Shown: positions 6,694 through 10,908 of the stretch, one piece after another
How positions within the stretch are numbered: the stretch's first letter is position 1
Layout of the letters: each line of letters starts with the position of its first letter
NCBI GenBank assembly: GCA_003162995.1
Contig: PLUZ01000209.1
Location: 1-10,908, forward strand
Source: Methylocapsa sp.
GTDB lineage: Bacteria > Pseudomonadota > Alphaproteobacteria > Rhizobiales > Beijerinckiaceae
Length of the DNA: 10,908 nt
Direction: 5' to 3'
Translations under genes and position numbers: made by a program
Notes under the pieces: model-generated
Database searches by the model: none
Told to the model about the DNA's origin: nothing
The model's input: only the letters and a program-made list of their open reading frames with translations

Positions 6694-7091
6694 AGGCCCC
6701 TCGCCGCCGTCGCGATCAAATCGCGTCGAAGAGGCAAATGAAAACGCGCCACCTTCGAATCTCGTAGTTATGCTAGCCGCGTTTGGAGGTTGATGGCATG
6801 AGGCATTAGGTCTCGCAAGTTGATTTGTTGTGTTGTGTTGCAGACAGGCAACACCATCGCTCGGCGCAAATAAGATGAACCACAAAAAGGCCTTCTTTCA
6901 GAAAGGCCTAAACAGATTTAGTACTCAATATGCTTTGAAGAATTGGCTTTCAGCCGGGCCATCGCAATAATCTAAATCAAGGCTCTTGCAAGGCCGTTGC
7001 TCTTAAAAATTTCCAGTGAAATGCTGTCCTGATTGAAGCGGCTCACTCTGCTAGGCGGCGGTGCCATGTTTGGCCAAGACATCGCAGACTA
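6694..7091. other. Gap upstream of the cytochrome-porin gene
   Basis: About 400 bases between the porin start and the stop of the next leftward cytochrome gene. It contains the hairpin terminator at 6884-6909. The 190 bases between that hairpin and the porin start should therefore hold the porin's own promoter, although I cannot point to convincing -35/-10 boxes. Nothing else is recognised. Confidence 0.5.
6884..6909 (-). terminator. Intrinsic terminator of the leftward cytochrome operon
   Basis: On the minus strand the sequence AGGCCTT-TCTGAAAG-AAGGCCT forms a 7-bp GC-containing stem and is directly followed by a run of five T, the classic rho-independent layout. It lies about 180 bp beyond the stop of the leftward diheme cytochrome gene and before the porin gene, so most transcripts from the cytochrome pair should end here. 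Confidence 0.8.
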
Positions 7092-7703
7092 TCATTCAAA
7101 AGAAGCGTATTCGATAAAGCTCAGATATGAAGCGAGAGCCTCAATTTCGTTGGGGGACAATGTGCTCGCAATTCTGGGCATGGGCTCCGCGGCCGCGTGA
7201 AACCCTTCGCCCCACTGCTCGAGTCTCCTTTTCAAGTAGGAATACGACAATCCCCCCAAGCGAGGAATTTCTCTAACCCCCTCAGCATTCGGGCCATGAC
7301 AAACGAGGCAAGACACAATATTGGATTCGGGGATCCCCACTTCATATATCGTTCTTCCCGCGGCTAACAGCTCTCTATCTCCGTCATTAGCGGCTTCGGG
7401 AGGGAGCGTCGAAAAGTAAACTGCCAAATCATGCGCCGTCTGGGGGCTGAGATTTGCCGCGGCACCCCACATATATTGTTTTGAATATGGATTATCTCGG
7501 ATGTGCTCTTTAAAGCCCAGAAGCTGATTCTCGGTGTATTCATCTCTCTGTCCGGCCAATCGTGGCGCGGTCGAAAAGCCTTGCGCCGATATTCCATGGC
7601 ACCAAGTGCAATTCCGGACGCGGACAGACTCATCTGCCAACAGCGGACCGGCAGCAGAAGCAACAATCGCCAGGATCGCTATTTTTGACGTGATGAGTTT
7701 CAT
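7092..7703 (-). CDS. Diheme cytochrome c, c4-type (divergent member)
   Basis: A 203-residue periplasmic diheme cytochrome. The signal peptide MKLITSKIAILAIVASAAGP LLA precedes two tandem cytochrome c domains with heme sites C32-TW-C35-H36 and C132-LV-C135-H136. Likely axial methionines are M78 (QYMWGAAANLSP) and M175 (EPMPRIASTLSP), each placed before the usual LSP-x-x-x-x-x-LA-x-Y helix. Two domains of about 100 residues with PRLAGQ / PRLGGL after each heme site are typical of cytochrome c4, which shuttles electrons between membrane donors and terminal oxidases; Cyc1 of Acidithiobacillus is of this type. It is 59 bp downstream of the second leftward cytochrome gene, so the two probably form one operon ending at the 6884-6909 terminator. 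It is clearly more divergent than the other two diheme cytochromes here. Confidence 0.9.
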   Translation of the reverse strand: MKLITSKIAILAIVASAAGPLLADESVRVRNCTWCHGISAQGFSTAPRLAGQRDEYTENQLLGFKEHIRDNPYSKQYMWGAAANLSPQTAHDLAVYFSTLPPEAANDGDRELLAAGRTIYEVGIPESNIVSCLVCHGPNAEGVREIPRLGGLSYSYLKRRLEQWGEGFHAAAEPMPRIASTLSPNEIEALASYLSFIEYASFE

Positions 7704-7762
7704 GATCCAAGTTCTCGCGCTTTATGCATTCATCGAAACCGGCGACCCGAGAACGATCCGAT

Positions 7763-8413
7763 TCACTTGAGATAGCTGAGGTAGGCGGAGATGGCGACAA
7801 TCTGTGATTGGGTCAAGTTGTGCGTCGTCGGCACCATAATCGCCGATGTATCATCTTTTGCCCCATTTTGACCTCGCTCTTTGCTCCAATTCGTCAATTC
7901 TTTTACCGTATACGGAAAGAGCTGACCTGCTAACCGAGGAATTTCGTTTTGACCCTTAGCGTCTGGTCCATGACAAGCGGAGCACGCGGGAACGTTGGCT
8001 TCGGGTAATCCCTGCTCGAAGATTGTTTTTCCCAGGGCCAGGTGATCCTGCGGACCGCCACCCAAGGGATTCGGATTTAGATCCTGAAAATACGTGGTCA
8101 GGGCCGCGACCATCGACGGACTCAGGGCATGTGCCACGTTAAACATGACGGGGTTCATCCGCCTACGCTCAATGAAGGCCCGCAACTGATTCTCGATGTA
8201 TTTGGGCTGCTGTCCCGCGAGTCGTGGCATGGGATAATATCCACGATAACCTTGCCCCGACAACCCATGGCAGGTTTTGCAATAATCCAGCTTAGCCTGA
8301 ATCTCTTGCTTCGAAATGGCGGCCGTACCCCTTTCTTCCGCGCGGCCGGCTGCGGTGAAAACAATTGCGAAAATTGCCGCGTAAAACAGGGACTGTAAAC
8401 TAGTGACCTTCAT
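7763..8413 (-). CDS. Diheme cytochrome c, c4-type (paralog 1)
   Basis: A 216-residue periplasmic diheme cytochrome. The signal peptide MKVTSLQSLFYAAIFAIVFT ends near GRA (26). Heme sites are C45-KT-C48-H49 and C144-SA-C147-H148; probable Met ligands are M90 (NPVMFNVAHALSP) and M193 (AIMVPTTHNLTQ). PRLAGQ follows both heme sites, as in cytochrome c4. ATG 8413 has GGAGG at 8421-8425 with a 7-nt spacer; an upstream in-frame start at 8479 would run back into IS-derived sequence and is rejected. It is the first gene of a two-gene leftward operon. About 71% identical over its full length (154 of 216 by my hand count) to the oppositely oriented gene at 9094-9744. The IS3 terminal repeat lies only about 40 bp upstream of its start. 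Confidence 0.92.
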   Translation of the reverse strand: MKVTSLQSLFYAAIFAIVFTAAGRAEERGTAAISKQEIQAKLDYCKTCHGLSGQGYRGYYPMPRLAGQQPKYIENQLRAFIERRRMNPVMFNVAHALSPSMVAALTTYFQDLNPNPLGGGPQDHLALGKTIFEQGLPEANVPACSACHGPDAKGQNEIPRLAGQLFPYTVKELTNWSKERGQNGAKDDTSAIMVPTTHNLTQSQIVAISAYLSYLK

Positions 8414-9093
8414 GCTCCGGCCTCCGCGCCCTTCGTTTGGTGTCATTGCCCAACTGACCTTCCAGCGATTATTGGACACCGGACTTAAGCGGCTTTTCGC
8501 TCAGCTTGCTCTGGCATGATGTGGCCGAGGGCAGAGTCGACGCTCCGACGGTTATAGTATCCTTCCGTATAGGTAAACAGCTCTCGATTCACCGCTTCCG
8601 TAGGAATACTGATCTGGTAGACGAGTTCACTGCGAAAACCACTGCACCTGCGGCGATAAGTCCAACTCCTGGATGGAAGGAAAAACGATAATCGTCTCCG
8701 TCACGTGAAATCGGGTCACGACACGCAATGCGCTCGTGCGGCCCCGTCATGGTAAACAATCATGGGGACCGGCGCTAATACAAAGGTGAGGGCCGATCGG
8801 ATTTCATCTACGTGATGCCTTTCGGCAACACGACTGAGGAAGGCGACACGCCAGAATGTCATGCGCGGAATCGCTCTCATTGGCGATTGGCGGACGCCAG
8901 GCCACTGCAATGGCGTCGGGTGCTATTCGAACCCCGTCTTATTTGTGACGGGGGCACTCGAACCTGCCATATATGCATGCGCTGTGAGGCTCGACCTCAG
9001 GGTTGTCGGTGGGCGGTACACCGAGCCGGCGCCGGTGGTCTGGATCAGCGCGCCGGTCATGTCTTGGTGTGAGATAATATTGGAGGCCTAATC
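8414..9093. other. Divergent gap between the inverted cytochrome paralogs
   Basis: About 680 bases separating the two divergent diheme cytochrome genes. Positions 8455 to about 8640 are an IS3-family remnant. The rest (about 8640-9075) has frames on both strands but none with a recognisable domain, good start or ribosome binding site. It must contain the promoter of the rightward cytochrome; a GATAAT at 9073-9078 is close to the start codon and is not convincing as a -10 box. The similarity of the paralogs does not extend past their GGAGGCC ribosome binding sites. Confidence 0.5.
8455..8640 (-). mobile_element. IS3-family insertion sequence remnant (3' end of OrfB)
   Basis: The minus strand from about 8640 reads ELVYQ, ISIPTEAVNRELFTYTEGYY, NRRSVDSALGHIMPEQAERK and AA, ending at TAA 8485-8487. 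This is the C-terminal end of an IS3-type transposase, whose usual motif is ELVY...F-x-YIE-x-FYNR-x-R-x-HSALGY-x-(S/T)PEQ. It keeps the YNRR and SALG motifs, but D replaces the usual H before SALG. The upstream part, including the catalytic D,D,E positions, is missing. After the stop, 8455-8480 (plus strand, beginning TGACCTTCC and ending TTGGACACC) resembles an IS3-group terminal inverted repeat. No second end was found, so the element is dead. Confidence 0.75.
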
Positions 9094-9744
9094 ATGAAAA
9101 TCGTTAGCGTACAATCCTTGTTGCACGCGGCAATTCTTGTAATTGTTTCCACCGCAGCGGGCCGCGCGGAAGAAAAGGGTACAGTCCCTGTTTCGCAGCA
9201 AGAGCTTCAGGCTAAAATATCATATTGCAAAACGTGTCACGGGGTGTCCGGACAAGGCTTTCGCGGATCTTATCCCATGCCACGGCTCGCGGGGCAGCAG
9301 CCCGAGTATCTTGAAAATCAGTTGCGGGCCTTTGTTGAGCGGAGGCGGACCAACCCAGTTATGTTTAACGTGGCCCACGTCTTGAGCCCGTCGATGGTCG
9401 CGGCCTTGGCTACACATTTTCAGGATCTAAATCCTAAACCCTTGGGGGGTGCTCCAAAGGAACTCGCGGCCGCGGGGAAAAAAATCTACGAGGAGGGATT
9501 ACCCGAAGCCAACGTGCCTCCTTGCGCTTCCTGTCATGGTCCTGAGGCTAAAGGTGACGGGGCGTTTCCGCGGTTAGCCGGTCAGCTCCATGACTACATC
9601 TTTAAGAAGCTGGTGAATTGGAGCAAAGAGCGGGGGCAGGATCCGGCAAAACCAGACACATCAGCGATTATGGAACCGATTACGCACGGCCTCACGGAGC
9701 CGCAGATTGCAGCCGTCGCGGCCTATCTCAGTTATCTGGAGTAA
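9094..9744 (+). CDS. Diheme cytochrome c, c4-type (paralog 2, opposite strand)
   Basis: A 216-residue periplasmic diheme cytochrome, co-linear without gaps with the leftward paralog at 7763-8413. The signal peptide MKIVSVQSLLHAAILVIVST ends near GRA. Heme sites are C45-KT-C48-H49 and C147-adjacent C144-AS-C147-H148; probable Met ligands are M90 and M193. GGAGG at 9082-9086 is followed by a 7-nt spacer, the same layout as in the paralog. Most variable positions fall in the signal peptide, the inter-domain linker (121-130) and the loops around the second heme (151-170); the segment PMPRLAGQQP is identical. It stands alone on this strand, and its 3' neighbour is the convergent ccrM. It may be an alternative electron carrier expressed under different conditions, or simply a recent duplicate. 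Confidence 0.92.
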   Translation: MKIVSVQSLLHAAILVIVSTAAGRAEEKGTVPVSQQELQAKISYCKTCHGVSGQGFRGSYPMPRLAGQQPEYLENQLRAFVERRRTNPVMFNVAHVLSPSMVAALATHFQDLNPKPLGGAPKELAAAGKKIYEEGLPEANVPPCASCHGPEAKGDGAFPRLAGQLHDYIFKKLVNWSKERGQDPAKPDTSAIMEPITHGLTEPQIAAVAAYLSYLE

Positions 9745-9988
9745 TCCCTTCCTTTGGTTCAGGTCATGTTTGCCCATAAACTCAACACTGGCACTCCTTC
9801 GGATGAGCTCGTAGTCAAGAGGCTTGCTCCGCAAGTTCGGCGCGCCAGTGACGTTGCACATGCCGGCTCTGCGGCTCAACGCATCCTTATGGCTGGCCTT
9901 CCTCGCACCTAATTCCAAGTCTCAAAGAGAATGACCCATCGGCCAGTCGTCATGGCTGGGCGTAGCGAGATGCGAGCACAACGCAAAG

Positions 9989-10906
<918 letters not shown>

Positions 10907-10908
10907 CC

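Noticed and set aside
8701..8710. A second parS-like element, TCACGTGAAA
   Set aside because: Only the core and one arm match the 14-bp palindrome; the other arm is degenerate, so ParB binding cannot be claimed.
8861..9091. A 76-codon plus-strand frame upstream of the rightward cytochrome gene
   Set aside because: No recognisable domain, overlapping frames in both strands of similar quality, and it would run into the ribosome binding site of the cytochrome gene.
9766..9912. A 48-residue plus-strand frame downstream of the third cytochrome gene
   Set aside because: It has an ATG and a stop but no properly spaced Shine-Dalgarno and no recognisable family; could be chance in a 244-bp gap.

Overview
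The window reads as a chromosomal segment of a GC-rich alphaproteobacterium, most likely Rhizobiales in the broad sense (Beijerinckiaceae or Methylocystaceae-like). The main reasons are a CcrM-type GANTC adenine methyltransferase at the right edge, which is a hallmark of Alphaproteobacteria, and the mutY / DUF721 housekeeping neighbourhood that often lies near ccrM in this group. This is inference from protein features; no database search was possible.

Left part (1-2755): a string of small leftward genes. They are a conserved hypothetical gene broken by an apparent one-base deletion, a small exported His/Tyr/Arg-rich protein, a DUF1801 (YdhG-like) protein, and an unrecognised gene in visibly AT-richer DNA. 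Two copies of a ~110-bp repeat, about 80% identical, lie about 1.05 kb apart in the gaps. A near-perfect parS site (ParB-binding palindrome) sits at 2679-2694, at the centre of a 46-bp imperfect palindrome.

Middle part (2756-5203): leftward DUF721/DciA-like and VOC/PhnB-like genes are divergent from mutY. mutY is followed after 3 bp by a small acidic gene resembling Imm74 proteins.

Right part (5242-9744): an electron-transfer island. A leftward gene encodes a 483-aa outer-membrane beta-barrel with one N-terminal CxxCH heme motif, the Cyc2-like 'fused cytochrome-porin' architecture. Upstream of it, two leftward genes encode periplasmic diheme c4-type cytochromes, with an intrinsic terminator separating them from the porin gene. 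A third diheme cytochrome points the other way and is about 71% identical to one of the two. Between the inverted paralogs lies the 3' remnant of an IS3-family transposase with its terminal repeat. Together these genes could pass electrons from an extracellular donor (for example Fe(II)) through the outer-membrane heme into periplasmic diheme carriers. The layout recalls the cyc2-cyc1 pair of acidophilic iron oxidisers, but no rusticyanin, oxidase or bc1 gene is present here.

Right edge (9989-10906): the C-terminal ~305 residues of CcrM; its N-terminus lies beyond the window.
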